Part shown: in pieces, positions 6,749 to 16,053 of the stretch
Numbering within the stretch: position 1 is the first letter of the stretch
Layout of the letters: each line of letters begins with the position of its first letter
NCBI GenBank assembly: GCA_019359035.1
Contig: JAHHIC010000081.1
Coordinates: forward strand, 1-64,000
Direction: 5' to 3'
Length of the DNA: 64,000 nucleotides
Source: Scytonematopsis contorta HA4267-MV1
GTDB lineage: Bacteria > Cyanobacteriota > Cyanobacteriia > Cyanobacteriales > Nostocaceae
Position numbers and translations under genes: made by a program
The notes under the pieces: model-generated
What the model saw: only the letters and a program-made list of their open reading frames with translations
Databases searched by the model: none
What the model was told of the DNA's origin: nothing

Positions 6749-9250
6749 ATGGCAGTAAAATTTTCATTTTTATGGGTAGTAATTAACATAATTTTTGGCA
6801 GTTTAATCTTTACTAAATCAGCTACTGCTGAAATTATCCCAGATAATACCTTACCGAAAAATTCTCAGGTTACTCCTGGCTGCACTATTTGTAATATTCA
6901 AGGTGGTACAGCTAAAGGTGTAAATTTATTTCATAGTTTTCAGGAGTTTTCTATACCTACGGGTGGGGAAGCCTTTTTTAATAACTCTATAGATATTCAA
7001 AATATTTTTTCTAGGGTAACGGGTAATAATGTATCTAATATAGATGGATTAATTCGTACATCGGGTAAAGCAAACTTATTTTTTATTAATCCTAATGGAA
7101 TTATTTTTGGTGAAAATGCTCGCTTAGATATTGGTGGTTCATTCATTGGTACAACTGCGAATAGCATTAAATTCGCTGATGGTAATTATTTTAGTGCTAA
7201 GACTCCAGAAAGTTCTTCTTTGTTGACTGTAAGTGTACCTGTGGGTTTACAATTTGCTAAAAATCCTGGAAAAATTGAGGCACAAGGTAGGGGACATAGT
7301 TTAACGGAAGCAATTAGTATTTTTGTGCCAAATAATAAGAGAACTGATGGTGGTTTACGAGTTCAAGCAGGAAAAACTCTCGCTTTTATCGGCGGAGAAA
7401 TTAATCTGAATGGTGGGGTATTAACTGCAGAAAGAGGACAAATAGAACTGGGTAGTGTTGGGGAAGGGCTTGTTAGCCTAAATTCTACAGTAGATATCTT
7501 TACCTTCGATTATAAGGGAATATCTAATTTTCAAGATATTCAACTATCACAACAAACTATTTTAGACGCAAGTGGAAATGGTGCTGGCTGGATACAAGTA
7601 CAAGGTCGTCAAGTAAATTTTAAAGATGGGTCTATATTATTTTTACAAAACCGAGGTAGACAATCAGGAGGAAATGTTGTTATCAATGCTTCTGATTGGC
7701 TCTCTTTCAGCGGTATGATTCCCAGTGGTAAAATGGGAAGTGGTGTGCAAGTTGAAAACTTGAGAAATGCAGGTTCTAGCGCAAACGTGACTATCTCCAC
7801 TAAAAATTTTAATGTTGAAAATGGTTCTGGGATTACCGTCAGAACCCTTAGTAATGCTAATAGCGGTCAAATTAGTGTGAATGCGACAGAATCATTACGG
7901 TTGGTAGGATTTTTACCTAAAGAACCAACTACACGTAGCTTTATTACTACTTTCACTGCTTCTAATGGACAAGGTGGCGATATAAGTATATTTACTCGAC
8001 AATTATCTGTAATTGATGGTGCTAGCATCGGAACTCCAGCTTTCGGTAGTGGTTCTGGGGGAAGTGTTACTATCAATGCGGAAAAAATGGAGATAGTTGG
8101 TGCATCAATAAATTCTCAAAGTAGTAGCCTATCTGCAACAACTTTTGGTCTTGCTAATGCCGGTAGCATCATATTGAACACAGATACTCTAGTACTTAAA
8201 GATGGAGGTTCTTTGACTACCGCCTCTCTTGGTCAGGGAAATGCTGGTAATTTGACAGTAAATGCCTCAGAGTCGTTACAGATAAGTGGCTTTAGACCGG
8301 GTACATCTATTCCTAGCCAAATCAGTTCCAGCGCTACTACACCTACTCTTAATGCAATTTTAGGCTTCGGACTAGCGCAAGTCCCCAGGGGAAATTCTGG
8401 AAACGTGACTATCAATTCACCTGTTATAAAGTTGAGCAATGGAGGAATGTTGAATGTTAGAAATGAAGGAATTGGTCATGCTGGTTCATTAAAAGTAAAC
8501 GCGGAATTAATGCTACTTGATGACTGGGGTAGTATTACAGCAAGCAGTAGCTCTGGTGGTGGAGGTAATATTTTTTTAGAAGCAGATACTTTACAATTGC
8601 GTCGTAACAGTAATATTACTACAAATACAGGTGGTGGTAAGGGTGATGGGGGTAATATTTTTATTAATTCCAATACTCTAGTTGCCTTAGAAAACAGTGA
8701 TATCACAGCAAATTCGATAAATGGCTCTGGTGGACAAATAACTATCAACACTCAAGCTCTACTTGGTACGCAGTATAGACAGCAAATTACTCCACAAAGT
8801 GATGTCACAGCTACTTCGGGTAAAGGAGCATCTTTTAATGGAGTGGTGAATATCAATGCTCTTACAAGTGAGACTGATGTTGGGGTTGTTGAGTTGCCAG
8901 ATGCTGTGATTGATAACAGTAAGCAAATGGCTACTGGGTGTTCAGCATCAAATTCTAACCGTTTTATTATCACTGGACGCGGTGGTTTACCTTTAAATCC
9001 TATTGACCTATTTTCAGGCAGTCAAAAGTTAGCTGATTTAGTAGGTTTAGTAGATTTAGACCCCCAAGTTGTAAATGAAGGGTCGGTAGCTGTTGTTGAA
9101 AATAGTCAGAATATAACTGAGGTTGTAGAAGCACGAGGGATGATTGTTGATAGCCAAGGTCGGGTAAGTTTGGTCGCTGAATCTTTGGAGACTGGGGAAT
9201 ACAGTCAAGGTGTTGCAGCAGCTAATTGCCAGTCTATTCAGGGAAGTTAG
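6749..9250 (+). CDS. two-partner secretion exoprotein (TpsA, filamentous haemagglutinin N-terminal domain)
   Basis: About 833 residues from the ATG at 6749, which gives a plausible signal peptide (MAVKFSFLWVVINIIF...SATAE); a TTG 36 bases upstream is a weaker alternative. The TPS domain (about residues 30-160) contains the hallmark NLFFINPNGIIFGENARLDIGGSF. The rest is a series of degenerate beta-helix repeats rich in Gly, Asn, Ser and Thr (G-N-hydrophobic-x-I-N pattern), as in large adhesins exported through a TpsB outer-membrane pore. No TpsB gene is in the window. The C-terminus has one Cys pair and no anchor, so the protein is probably secreted or surface-associated. Antisense open frames in this gene are composition artefacts. 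Confidence 0.92.
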   Translation: MAVKFSFLWVVINIIFGSLIFTKSATAEIIPDNTLPKNSQVTPGCTICNIQGGTAKGVNLFHSFQEFSIPTGGEAFFNNSIDIQNIFSRVTGNNVSNIDGLIRTSGKANLFFINPNGIIFGENARLDIGGSFIGTTANSIKFADGNYFSAKTPESSSLLTVSVPVGLQFAKNPGKIEAQGRGHSLTEAISIFVPNNKRTDGGLRVQAGKTLAFIGGEINLNGGVLTAERGQIELGSVGEGLVSLNSTVDIFTFDYKGISNFQDIQLSQQTILDASGNGAGWIQVQGRQVNFKDGSILFLQNRGRQSGGNVVINASDWLSFSGMIPSGKMGSGVQVENLRNAGSSANVTISTKNFNVENGSGITVRTLSNANSGQISVNATESLRLVGFLPKEPTTRSFITTFTASNGQGGDISIFTRQLSVIDGASIGTPAFGSGSGGSVTINAEKMEIVGASINSQSSSLSATTFGLANAGSIILNTDTLVLKDGGSLTTASLGQGNAGNLTVNASESLQISGFRPGTSIPSQISSSATTPTLNAILGFGLAQVPRGNSGNVTINSPVIKLSNGGMLNVRNEGIGHAGSLKVNAELMLLDDWGSITASSSSGGGGNIFLEADTLQLRRNSNITTNTGGGKGDGGNIFINSNTLVALENSDITANSINGSGGQITINTQALLGTQYRQQITPQSDVTATSGKGASFNGVVNINALTSETDVGVVELPDAVIDNSKQMATGCSASNSNRFIITGRGGLPLNPIDLFSGSQKLADLVGLVDLDPQVVNEGSVAVVENSQNITEVVEARGMIVDSQGRVSLVAESLETGEYSQGVAAANCQSIQGS

Positions 9251-9288
9251 TTTATAAATAGTGCCCCAATACAAGAAACCCCCATAAA

Positions 9289-9416
9289 CCCCTGAACGGT
9301 CATTTCGGGCTAAAAGCTTAAACCCGTTGAAAACGGGTTAGAATTTGTACTTACATCCAGTTTTAAACCCGTTTTTAACGGGTTTGTGCTTTTAGCCCGA
9401 AATGACCGTTCAGGGG
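9289..9416. repeat. 128-base nested palindromic element
   Basis: Perfect 29-base inverted arms (9289-9317 and 9388-9416, beginning CCCCTGAACGGTCATTTCGG) enclose two further hairpins, AACCCGTT/AACGGGTT (9321-9339) and AAACCCG/CGGGTTT (9365-9385). It lies between the TPS gene and glpK. A diverged, interrupted relative is at 49023-49150. Confidence 0.9.
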
Positions 9417-9469
9417 TATTTCATATTTTATTTTAGAGCTGTTTTGAAATTATTCTAGGTGCTGCAACA

Positions 9470-10975
9470 GTGAAAACAAATTTATCTTCCAATTCAAATT
9501 CTCAATATATCTTAGCCTTAGATTTAGGAACAACTGGCAACCGCGCTTTCATATTCAATATTAACGGTGAAATCTTAGGATATGCATATCAAGAACTAAC
9601 TCAGTATTATCCGCAACCAGGATGGTTAGAACACAACCCCCAAGAAATTTGGAACGCGACTTGTAGTGTAATGCAAACTGCAATTGAAAACGCTCAAATA
9701 AATAAAAATGAAATCATTGCCCTTGGTATGACAGTACAACGTGAAACCTGTTTGCTCTGGGATAAAACAACCGGACAACCATTACACAATGCTATTGTCT
9801 GGCAAGACCGACGCACTACTCCCATGTGTCAAGAATTACAAAAAGCCGGATATAAACAAGATATTTACAACCGTACTGGCTTAATTCTTGATGCATATTT
9901 TTCTGCAACAAAACTTAGATGGTTGCTCGACCACCTAAGCAATATTGACCACAATCAAGTATTAGCTGGCACAATAGATACTTGGATATTATGGAAATTA
10001 ACAGGTCATAAAATTCATGCTACTGACCATAGTAACGCTAGTCGGACAATGTTAATGAATTTAACAACTTGCCAGTGGGATGAAACATTACTCGACTTAT
10101 TCCAAATTCCTTCTCATATCTTACCGGAAATCAAACCCAGTTTAGGTAATTTTGGTGTTACCGATGCTACTGTATTAGGTGTCGAAATTCCCATTACTGC
10201 CATTTTGGGCGACCAACAAGCAGCTTTATTTGGTCATGGTTGCGCTAGTCCTGGTCTCATGAAATGTACTTACGGGACTGGTAGTTTTTTAGTTGCTTAC
10301 ACAGGCTCAGAAATTGTGCGCGACCAACTACAACTTATCTCCACCGTTGCTTGGACTCAAACTAATGCAGAGTTTGCTTACGCATTAGAAGGTAGCATAT
10401 TTACTAGTGGTGCTTGTATTAAATGGCTACGAGATAGCTTGAAATTAATCGAAACACCGGCAGAAACAGAAGCAATGGCTAAGCAAGTCGCAGATAATGG
10501 TGGAGTATACTTTGTACCTGCCCTTAGCGGACTTGGAGCACCTCATTGGGATATGACTGCACGAGGAGCATTTTTTGGTCTGACTGCTTCCGTCCAAAAA
10601 GAACATATGGTGCGTGCAGTACTAGAAGCAATTGCCTATCAAGTTAAAGAAGTTGTGGAAGCTGTAAACAAGTCCAGCAAAAACCCAGTACAAAAATTAG
10701 CCGTAGATGGAGGTGCTTGCGAGAATAATTTTTTGATGCAATTTCAAGCTGACTTATTGGGAATTCCGGTCGAACGTCCAGCGATACGGGAAATGACTGT
10801 TCAAGGAATTGCATTTGCTGCAGGTTTAGCAATTGGTTTTTGGGATAACTACGAAGCTTTAGTAAACCAACGACAAATTGACCAAGTTTTTTATCCAGGA
10901 GAAAACAGAGAACGCGCTCAGCATAATTTTATCACCTGGCAAAAAGCCGTAAAACGCGCCAAAAATTGGGTCTAA
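9470..10975 (+). CDS. glpK: glycerol kinase
   Basis: A 501-residue FGGY-family kinase that phosphorylates glycerol to sn-glycerol 3-phosphate. The first phosphate motif ALDLGTTGNRAF matches the cyanobacterial GlpK variant of the usual DQGTTSSR. Other signatures are GMTVQRETCLLWDKTTG, AIVWQDRRT, the ATPase motif FVPALSGLGAPHWD and DGGACENNFLMQFQADLLGIPV. Length is normal for GlpK. The start is GTG at 9470. It stands alone: no glycerol facilitator or glycerol-3-phosphate dehydrogenase is adjacent. The nested palindromic element lies just upstream and a GAGAC palindrome just downstream. Confidence 0.95.
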   Translation: MKTNLSSNSNSQYILALDLGTTGNRAFIFNINGEILGYAYQELTQYYPQPGWLEHNPQEIWNATCSVMQTAIENAQINKNEIIALGMTVQRETCLLWDKTTGQPLHNAIVWQDRRTTPMCQELQKAGYKQDIYNRTGLILDAYFSATKLRWLLDHLSNIDHNQVLAGTIDTWILWKLTGHKIHATDHSNASRTMLMNLTTCQWDETLLDLFQIPSHILPEIKPSLGNFGVTDATVLGVEIPITAILGDQQAALFGHGCASPGLMKCTYGTGSFLVAYTGSEIVRDQLQLISTVAWTQTNAEFAYALEGSIFTSGACIKWLRDSLKLIETPAETEAMAKQVADNGGVYFVPALSGLGAPHWDMTARGAFFGLTASVQKEHMVRAVLEAIAYQVKEVVEAVNKSSKNPVQKLAVDGGACENNFLMQFQADLLGIPVERPAIREMTVQGIAFAAGLAIGFWDNYEALVNQRQIDQVFYPGENRERAQHNFITWQKAVKRAKNWV

Positions 10976-10979
10976 TTAT

Positions 10980-11004
10980 GTAGAGACGCGATTTATCGCG
11001 TCTA
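10980..11004. repeat. dispersed palindrome, GTAGAGAC family, GCGATTTATCGC core
   Basis: GTAGAGACGCGAT-TT-ATCGCGTCTA begins five bases after the glpK stop, followed by a partial duplication of its right half (TTATCGCGTCTA). Its position and stem suggest it could serve as the glpK terminator. Confidence 0.75.
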
Positions 11005-11030
11005 TTTATCGCGTCTATATTATCGCATCC

Positions 11031-11495
11031 CTACGAACCTCGTTTTTCTAAATATTTTTTGATAATATTTTCTATATCTGATTTCATCTGTTCCATGTCC
11101 CCATCAGTGTCAGAATGCCATCCGTACTGGTTAAGAGTTCTAACTACTGCTCGTACGGCTGCTTTGGCTGTTCTATTCGTCCTTAACCCTGGCTCTGTTT
11201 CTAGCTCTCTATCAGCTTTCCCTATTATCGCTTTGGCTTCTTCAACCGAGCAAAGGTAAGTCCCCTCACCCAAAGCACCAACTTCTTTTCCATTTCGGTT
11301 ATAGCGAGTACCAGTCTTTAAAGTAATTGTGCCACCAGATGAAATGTGTTGAATTTCTTCTATTACAACTTTGCAACCACGCCAATCATCATAAAAAAAT
11401 ACTCCTATTTTCTCACCTTCTTTTAATTCCAACTCGTCCATAGTTATTTTGGTACTACAGTACTTATAAGTATTTAATTCAACAATTGAAACCAT
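11031..11495 (-). CDS. hypothetical protein, unknown function
   Basis: A 154-residue soluble protein that I do not recognise. The N-terminal half looks beta-rich (KIGVFFYDDWRGCKVVIEEIQHISSGG, TITLKTGTRYNRNGKEVGALGEGTYL), like a small barrel. The C-terminal half is helical and charged (AKAAVRAVVRTLNQYGWHSD, MKSDIENIIKKYLEKRGS). No signal peptide or membrane segment. An internal Met at position 19 (MDELELKEG) is an alternative start, and neither start has a clear ribosome-binding site. It converges on glpK and is separated from it by a palindrome. Confidence 0.6.
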   Translation of the reverse strand: MVSIVELNTYKYCSTKITMDELELKEGEKIGVFFYDDWRGCKVVIEEIQHISSGGTITLKTGTRYNRNGKEVGALGEGTYLCSVEEAKAIIGKADRELETEPGLRTNRTAKAAVRAVVRTLNQYGWHSDTDGDMEQMKSDIENIIKKYLEKRGS

Positions 11496-11751
11496 TATGT
11501 GTAATTATCTCAGAATATACCTTGTTTACAATAATTTTTTTGTTTAATCTATATAATTGCGGAGATTGTTTGCATCATTCCAATAATTTGTGAGAAACTA
11601 GATACCCCGGTTTCTTTATCGAAACCAAATTTTTCAAAACCATCTAATCTCAAAATGGATTCAGGAATGCTATAACTCTAATGCGAGCCTGAGCAAAAGC
11701 TAACATAGCTTTCTAGATGTCTATCCACAACACGTAACCTAATATTGTTCC

Positions 11752-12447
11752 ATGAGTGATTACCCCCAAATTGTCAGATTCTTAGAAGCCGAGAGAGAGC
11801 GTTATATATTGGAAACAGCTGACTTAGAACGGCGTATTGTTTTTATCCGGGAGCAAATTAATTCGTTAGATACATTAATATCAGGCTATCACCGTGAAAA
11901 ACAATCTCTATCTTCGCCTTCTTTGTCCCACTTTCCCCAAGTATCAACTCAGGCATTTCTAGAAGCAAGTCCAGCAAATCTTAACCGAGATACCAAACCA
12001 AGCAGTTCTCGCTTAGACATAAATGCGGAACGGGAGAATTTCAAACACGAAATCGACGACGTTGATGATGTGGATTCTACCGCAGATGAAAGCAGCGATG
12101 ATGAAGAAGAAGATGTTGATATTTCTGATATCCCTAGAATTGCGGGAGCCAGAAAACCTGGAAGTGTCATGATGCTAAAACAGTATCACGATTATTCTAT
12201 TTTGAATGCAATACTAATACTAATGCGTCGCCGTCCTCGATTGCACTTTCATATCGATGCTATTGTCCGCGACCTATATGGGCATAAACTCACAGCCGAA
12301 CAAACGAAGAGTGTCAAGCTAAGTGTTGGCAAAATGCTTTCACTCGGTGTACAGAGAGGATTGTGGTATAGAGTTTTACGAGGCATTGGCGTATATACTC
12401 TAAATCACGAGAAAGGCGTTACCTCAAAATTAGTTAGACGTAAATAA
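11752..12447 (+). CDS. hypothetical protein: coiled coil, acidic linker, winged-helix-like C-terminus
   Basis: 231 residues in three visible parts. Residues 1-45 are a probable coiled coil (FLEAERERYILETADLERRI). Residues 95-130 are a highly acidic linker (DDVDDVDSTADESSDDEEEDVDISD). The C-terminal 90 residues are basic and helical with a pattern like a small winged helix (HFHIDAIVRDLYGHKLTAEQ, SVKLSVGKMLSLGVQRGLWYRV, GVYTLN). This could be a DNA-binding or nucleoid-associated protein, but I cannot name a family. Monocistronic; flanked downstream by an AT-rich heptamer-like repeat. Confidence 0.65.
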   Translation: MSDYPQIVRFLEAERERYILETADLERRIVFIREQINSLDTLISGYHREKQSLSSPSLSHFPQVSTQAFLEASPANLNRDTKPSSSRLDINAERENFKHEIDDVDDVDSTADESSDDEEEDVDISDIPRIAGARKPGSVMMLKQYHDYSILNAILILMRRRPRLHFHIDAIVRDLYGHKLTAEQTKSVKLSVGKMLSLGVQRGLWYRVLRGIGVYTLNHEKGVTSKLVRRK

Positions 12448-12510
12448 GTTTTGAATTATGAGTTTTGAGTTTTTGATTATTAGGTTTTGTCAGTAAATAT
12501 GGCAACTTTA

Positions 12511-12557
12511 ACTCATAACTCATAACTCACAATTCATAATTCATAATTCACAATTCA
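12511..12557. repeat. heptamer-type repeat, AACTCATA/AATTCATA units
   Basis: Variants of CTCATAA and TTCATAA in tandem between two convergent genes, reaching the end of the pentapeptide gene. Confidence 0.55.
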
Positions 12558-13598
12558 AAAAAGTTGTTTGCGAAACTCTAAGTTATATATGGCTCTTTCC
12601 CAATTTTTGGCTGATTTTACTTGTTCGGGGGTTAAGTAATTAACTCCTTGCAAATCAGTTCCCTGCAAATCAGCTCCTTCTAAGTCAGCTCCTTGCAAGT
12701 CCGCTTGTTTAAGGTTAGCAAATTGAAGTTTTGCTAACTTGAGGTTAGCAAATTGCAGGTTGGCTCCTTGTAAATCGGCACATTTTAATATAGCTTCCTC
12801 TAAATTGGCATTTTGCAAGTTAACTTGCTGTAGTTTCGCAAAGGCTATTTTTGCTTGGTACAAATAAGCACTTTGCAGGTCAGCTTCTTGAAGGTCAGCG
12901 CTTTGTAATATTGTTAAGTGGAGATTTGCATTTTGAAGAGTTGCTTCTTGCAAGCTTGCACTAGTAAAGTCAGCTTGTTGAAGGTTGGTATTTTGAAGGT
13001 TGGCTTTTTGAAAGTTCGCTTTTTGAAAGTTAGCGCTTTCTAGATTAGCCCCTTGGAGATTGGCTTTCACAAAAATTGCTTGTTGACAGTTAGCACACAA
13101 CAGATTAGTTTGTTGTAAGTTAGCTTCCTGGAAATTCGCTTTATAAAGATTAGCGCTTCCCAAGTTAGCTTTTTGCATCATAGCTTCAGTAAAGTTCGCT
13201 TGCTGTAGGTCTGCTTGAATAAGATTACTTTCTTGAAGTATTGCTTGTTGAAGATTTGCGTGAGACAACTTAACGTGTTGTAAATTAGCTTTTTGCAGGT
13301 CTGCCCGCATTATATTAGAACTTTGGAGTGTAGCTTCTTGGAGTATTGCTTTTTTGAGATTTGCTTGTACAAGCTTCGCAAACAAAAGCTGCGCTTGTTT
13401 CATATTAGCTCCCTGAAGGTCAGCACCTGTGAGGTCGGCTTGTAGTAAAGTCGCTCCTTGGAAATTGGCTTCTCTCAGGACAGCACGGGTAAAATCTGCT
13501 ATACGGATAACCGCATTGCTGAAGTTTGCTCCTCTTAGATTTTTACCTTTGAACAAGTCTCCTTGTATATTTTGACCGGAGAAATCCTGAAAGGGCAT
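12555..13598 (-). CDS. glutamine-rich pentapeptide repeat protein
   Basis: 347 residues, almost all in pentapeptide repeats of the form A(N/D)LQ(Q/x) with alternating Leu/Phe at the centre. This predicts a right-handed quadrilateral beta-helix running nearly the whole length. Unlike the common A(D/N)LSG type, the variable positions are filled largely by Gln and Lys (ANLQQ, ANFQK, ADLQG). A single short non-repeat tail follows (LTPEQVKSAKNWERAIY), a C-terminal motif seen in other cyanobacterial pentapeptide proteins. No signal peptide, so probably cytoplasmic. Function unknown; related folds in other bacteria mimic DNA or act as scaffolds. Confidence 0.9.
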   Translation of the reverse strand: MPFQDFSGQNIQGDLFKGKNLRGANFSNAVIRIADFTRAVLREANFQGATLLQADLTGADLQGANMKQAQLLFAKLVQANLKKAILQEATLQSSNIMRADLQKANLQHVKLSHANLQQAILQESNLIQADLQQANFTEAMMQKANLGSANLYKANFQEANLQQTNLLCANCQQAIFVKANLQGANLESANFQKANFQKANLQNTNLQQADFTSASLQEATLQNANLHLTILQSADLQEADLQSAYLYQAKIAFAKLQQVNLQNANLEEAILKCADLQGANLQFANLKLAKLQFANLKQADLQGADLEGADLQGTDLQGVNYLTPEQVKSAKNWERAIYNLEFRKQLF

Positions 13599-13913
13599 GA
13601 CTAAGTATCAAATTAACGTACCCTTGAATTTTGATACATTTTCCTCAGAAAATCTTCTGGCTGTTGATACAATTAAAAAAAATGTTGACTGTTGACTGTT
13701 GACTGTTGACTGGTAACTGGTAACTGTTGAGATTTTATTCCAAAATTTAATACTTAATTTGTTAACAAAATTTATTTTCATAATTCTTTTTGGAGTTATT
13801 AATCAATAAGTATTAATAAGCGTTAAAAATTTGATTAATCTAACTAGTATTTATCGTATCAGTCGCTTCTCAACCAACAGTCAACAGTCAACAGTCAAAA
13901 TCCAATTTTCGTA
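13599..13913. other. intergenic region with two heptamer arrays
   Basis: This 315-base gap holds TGTTGAC repeats (four) running into TGGTAAC repeats at 13683-13731, and GTCAACA repeats (three) at 13872-13898, which are the reverse complement of the first heptamer. The two arrays could pair to form a long stem. No coding sequence is visible. Confidence 0.7.
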
Positions 13914-14411
13914 TTATTGAAGAATTTCAAATTCCATCTGATGGCTCTTGGAGAAACTATGGGTGAAGTGGTCTGTTACATTTGTATCATTCAGTTCCAA
14001 GTTATAGAAATCGACCACATCGTGTTCAAAATAGGGGCCTGCGTGCCAAGTTCCCACATTTAATTTTATAAAACAATTTCCCGGAATCCTAAAAGCTTTT
14101 ATCTCACTTAACACTGGTTCATCTATATTAGTATTTGGCGGGCATACAGCAATTAACCAGTCTTTACCTTCCAGCGAACCTAGACATTGGGTACATTTTA
14201 CATGACGGGTGATAGTATGAAAATTTCTTCCCCTTGCAGTCAGCCTCATGATATAAAATCGTGGAACACCTTTATCAAGAATTAATTGAGCATCTTCTAT
14301 ATCAAAAGCTTTTCCGTCATGACTGGCAAAAATAACCTGTCCGTAAGGAAGAAAATTTTCTGCTGTGACCAATTCTGCTTGCAGTGTTTGCACTATCTTT
14401 GATGTACCCAT
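13914..14411 (-). CDS. ureidoglycolate lyase family protein
   Basis: A 165-residue cupin-fold protein matching the ureidoglycolate lyase (AllA, PF04115) family. The best signature is the stretch FRIPGNCFIKLNVGTWHAGP followed by the end of the barrel, DVVDFYNLEL. The family converts ureidoglycolate to glyoxylate and urea, the last step of allantoin breakdown. No allantoinase or allantoate hydrolase is nearby. Instead it is divergent from a nucleoside-type ABC importer and a few kilobases from URC uracil-degradation genes, where a ureido intermediate and urea are also formed; a role there is inference. It follows the DoxX gene by 28 bases on the same strand. Confidence 0.82.
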   Translation of the reverse strand: MGTSKIVQTLQAELVTAENFLPYGQVIFASHDGKAFDIEDAQLILDKGVPRFYIMRLTARGRNFHTITRHVKCTQCLGSLEGKDWLIAVCPPNTNIDEPVLSEIKAFRIPGNCFIKLNVGTWHAGPYFEHDVVDFYNLELNDTNVTDHFTHSFSKSHQMEFEILQ

Positions 14412-14439
14412 ATCTAAATTTTTCTCGCAGTTTTCTATT

Positions 14440-14886
14440 TTACTTAGGTAAATCGCTACTTAGTTCCTTGGGAATTAAAGACTTGGGAATAATAGAAGCT
14501 TGTTCTTCTTGGTCTGAAGGTTTTGTGTACCACCAAGCCCAAGCAAGTAAAACAGCTTGAAAAGGTAGCCTAATTACATGAACCCAGGGTGAGTTAGGTA
14601 TGTGTTCTAGTTTAATATGATTAACTGCCATATTGATATTTGCTGGGTAAACAGCAATAAAAAGAGCAAATAGTCCCCAAGCAGCAGCTTGACTTAACGG
14701 TGGAACCAATAATCCAATCCCTCCTAATATTTCATAAAAACCACTTAGGTAAACTAACCCTAAAGGATATGGTAGTTGAGATGGCACAATTTTGACATAT
14801 GGTTCTGGTGTTAGGAAGTGCGTTATGCCAACAATAATAATTGACACAGACAATACAACACGTAAAATTTCCTTGATATTTTTCAT
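14440..14886 (-). CDS. DoxX family membrane protein
   Basis: 148 residues with four predicted membrane helices (ILRVVLSVSIIIVGITHF, LGLVYLSGFYEILGGIGLLV, AAWGLFALFIAVYPANINMA, WVHVIRLPFQAVLLAWAWWY) in the DoxX pattern, including GITHFL near the N-terminus and YPANINMA in the third helix. DoxX proteins are small integral membrane proteins often linked to thiol or quinone redox chemistry. It is the first gene of a two-gene operon with the ureidoglycolate lyase-like gene and shares a 129-base divergent promoter region with the ABC importer. Confidence 0.85.
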   Translation of the reverse strand: MKNIKEILRVVLSVSIIIVGITHFLTPEPYVKIVPSQLPYPLGLVYLSGFYEILGGIGLLVPPLSQAAAWGLFALFIAVYPANINMAVNHIKLEHIPNSPWVHVIRLPFQAVLLAWAWWYTKPSDQEEQASIIPKSLIPKELSSDLPK

Positions 14887-15015
14887 AATTTATGACTAAG
14901 AGTTCGTATCAATTTCCTAGTTTTACTGCTATGGAGTATTTTGTCCTCAGCCACCAGTCATATCTTGGAGTATATTGGGTATCGATGAATATCGTGCATC
15001 AGAAGTTAATAATCT

Positions 15016-16053
15016 ATGTCCATAAACTTTACTCGACGTAAATTTCTTTGGTATGGTTCTGTAGCCATTAGTACTAGCTTACTGGCAAATGCTTGTAATA
15101 ATACCTCAACCACAACCACAGGAAATAGCGATAAGTTTAAAGTAGCTATTGCGCTTCCAGGAGTTTTAAATGACAAAGCATGGAATCAGTCTGGATACGA
15201 AGGGGTGAATTTAGCCAAAGAAAAATTAGGTGCAGAAACAACCTATGTCGAAAAGGTATCACAAGCAGACCAAAGTGAGGTATTATCTGATTTTGCCCGT
15301 AAAGGATATAATGTAGTCTTCGCACATGGTGGGCAATTTGACGCAGCAATTCAGCAAATAGCACCACAGTTCCCCAACACTTTTTTTGTAGGAGTGAACG
15401 GTTCAATAGCAGGAGCTAATATTGCATCATTAACATTAGACCATATACAAGCGAGTTATTTATGTGGAATTATTGCAGCTTCCATGACAAAATCAAATAA
15501 ATTAGCTTATATTGCTGGACAACAATTTAAAGCGACTCAAGAAGAATTACGTGGGTTAGAATTAGGAGCGAAATCAGTAAAGCCAAATATTCAAATAGCT
15601 TCCACTTTTATTGGTGACTGGAATGATATTGCTAAAGCGAAAGAAGCAACATTAGCTTTAATTTCCTCTGGTGCAGATGTAATTTATCAATGGTTAGATA
15701 ATTCATCGGCTGCTGTATTGCAAACAGCTAGTGATAAAGGAATTTTAGCATTTGGTAATACAAAAGACCAGTTAGATATTGCACCATTAGCAGTTTTGAC
15801 TAGTAGTGTAAAACGATTAGATATAGCTATAGCAAACTTAGCGCAATTAGCTCAACAAAAACTATTAAAAGGTCAGGTTTATCGAATTGGTTTAGACAGT
15901 CCAGATATTTTCGATTTAGGAAAATTTGGTTCAATGGTTCCCGATAAAGTAAAGAAACAAGTCACAGGTGCAAAGCAGGAACTTATTACCAAAAAAATAT
16001 CCTTTGTAGACTGTAAAGAAGCTGGAAAAGAAACTAGATGTATTAAAAAGTAA
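15016..16053 (+). CDS. BMP family ABC transporter substrate-binding lipoprotein (nucleoside type)
   Basis: 345 residues. The N-terminus has a twin-arginine motif (TRRKFLWYG) followed by a hydrophobic segment and a cysteine at LLANAC, so it is probably a Tat-exported lipoprotein. The mature part follows the BMP/PnrA/Med fold (KVAIALPGVLNDKAWNQSGYEG, VFAHGGQF, GADVIYQWLDNSSAAVLQTA), a family that binds purine and other nucleosides. It heads a rightward operon with one ATPase and two permeases. The stop codon is followed immediately by 215 bases of heptamer repeats before the ATPase gene, so expression of the two genes may be unequal. Confidence 0.92.
   Translation: MSINFTRRKFLWYGSVAISTSLLANACNNTSTTTTGNSDKFKVAIALPGVLNDKAWNQSGYEGVNLAKEKLGAETTYVEKVSQADQSEVLSDFARKGYNVVFAHGGQFDAAIQQIAPQFPNTFFVGVNGSIAGANIASLTLDHIQASYLCGIIAASMTKSNKLAYIAGQQFKATQEELRGLELGAKSVKPNIQIASTFIGDWNDIAKAKEATLALISSGADVIYQWLDNSSAAVLQTASDKGILAFGNTKDQLDIAPLAVLTSSVKRLDIAIANLAQLAQQKLLKGQVYRIGLDSPDIFDLGKFGSMVPDKVKKQVTGAKQELITKKISFVDCKEAGKETRCIKK

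Noticed and set aside
7609-8973. Five minus-strand open frames inside the TPS gene
   Set aside because: Pro/Leu/Ser-rich shadows of the repeated Gly/Asn/Ser codons on the plus strand.
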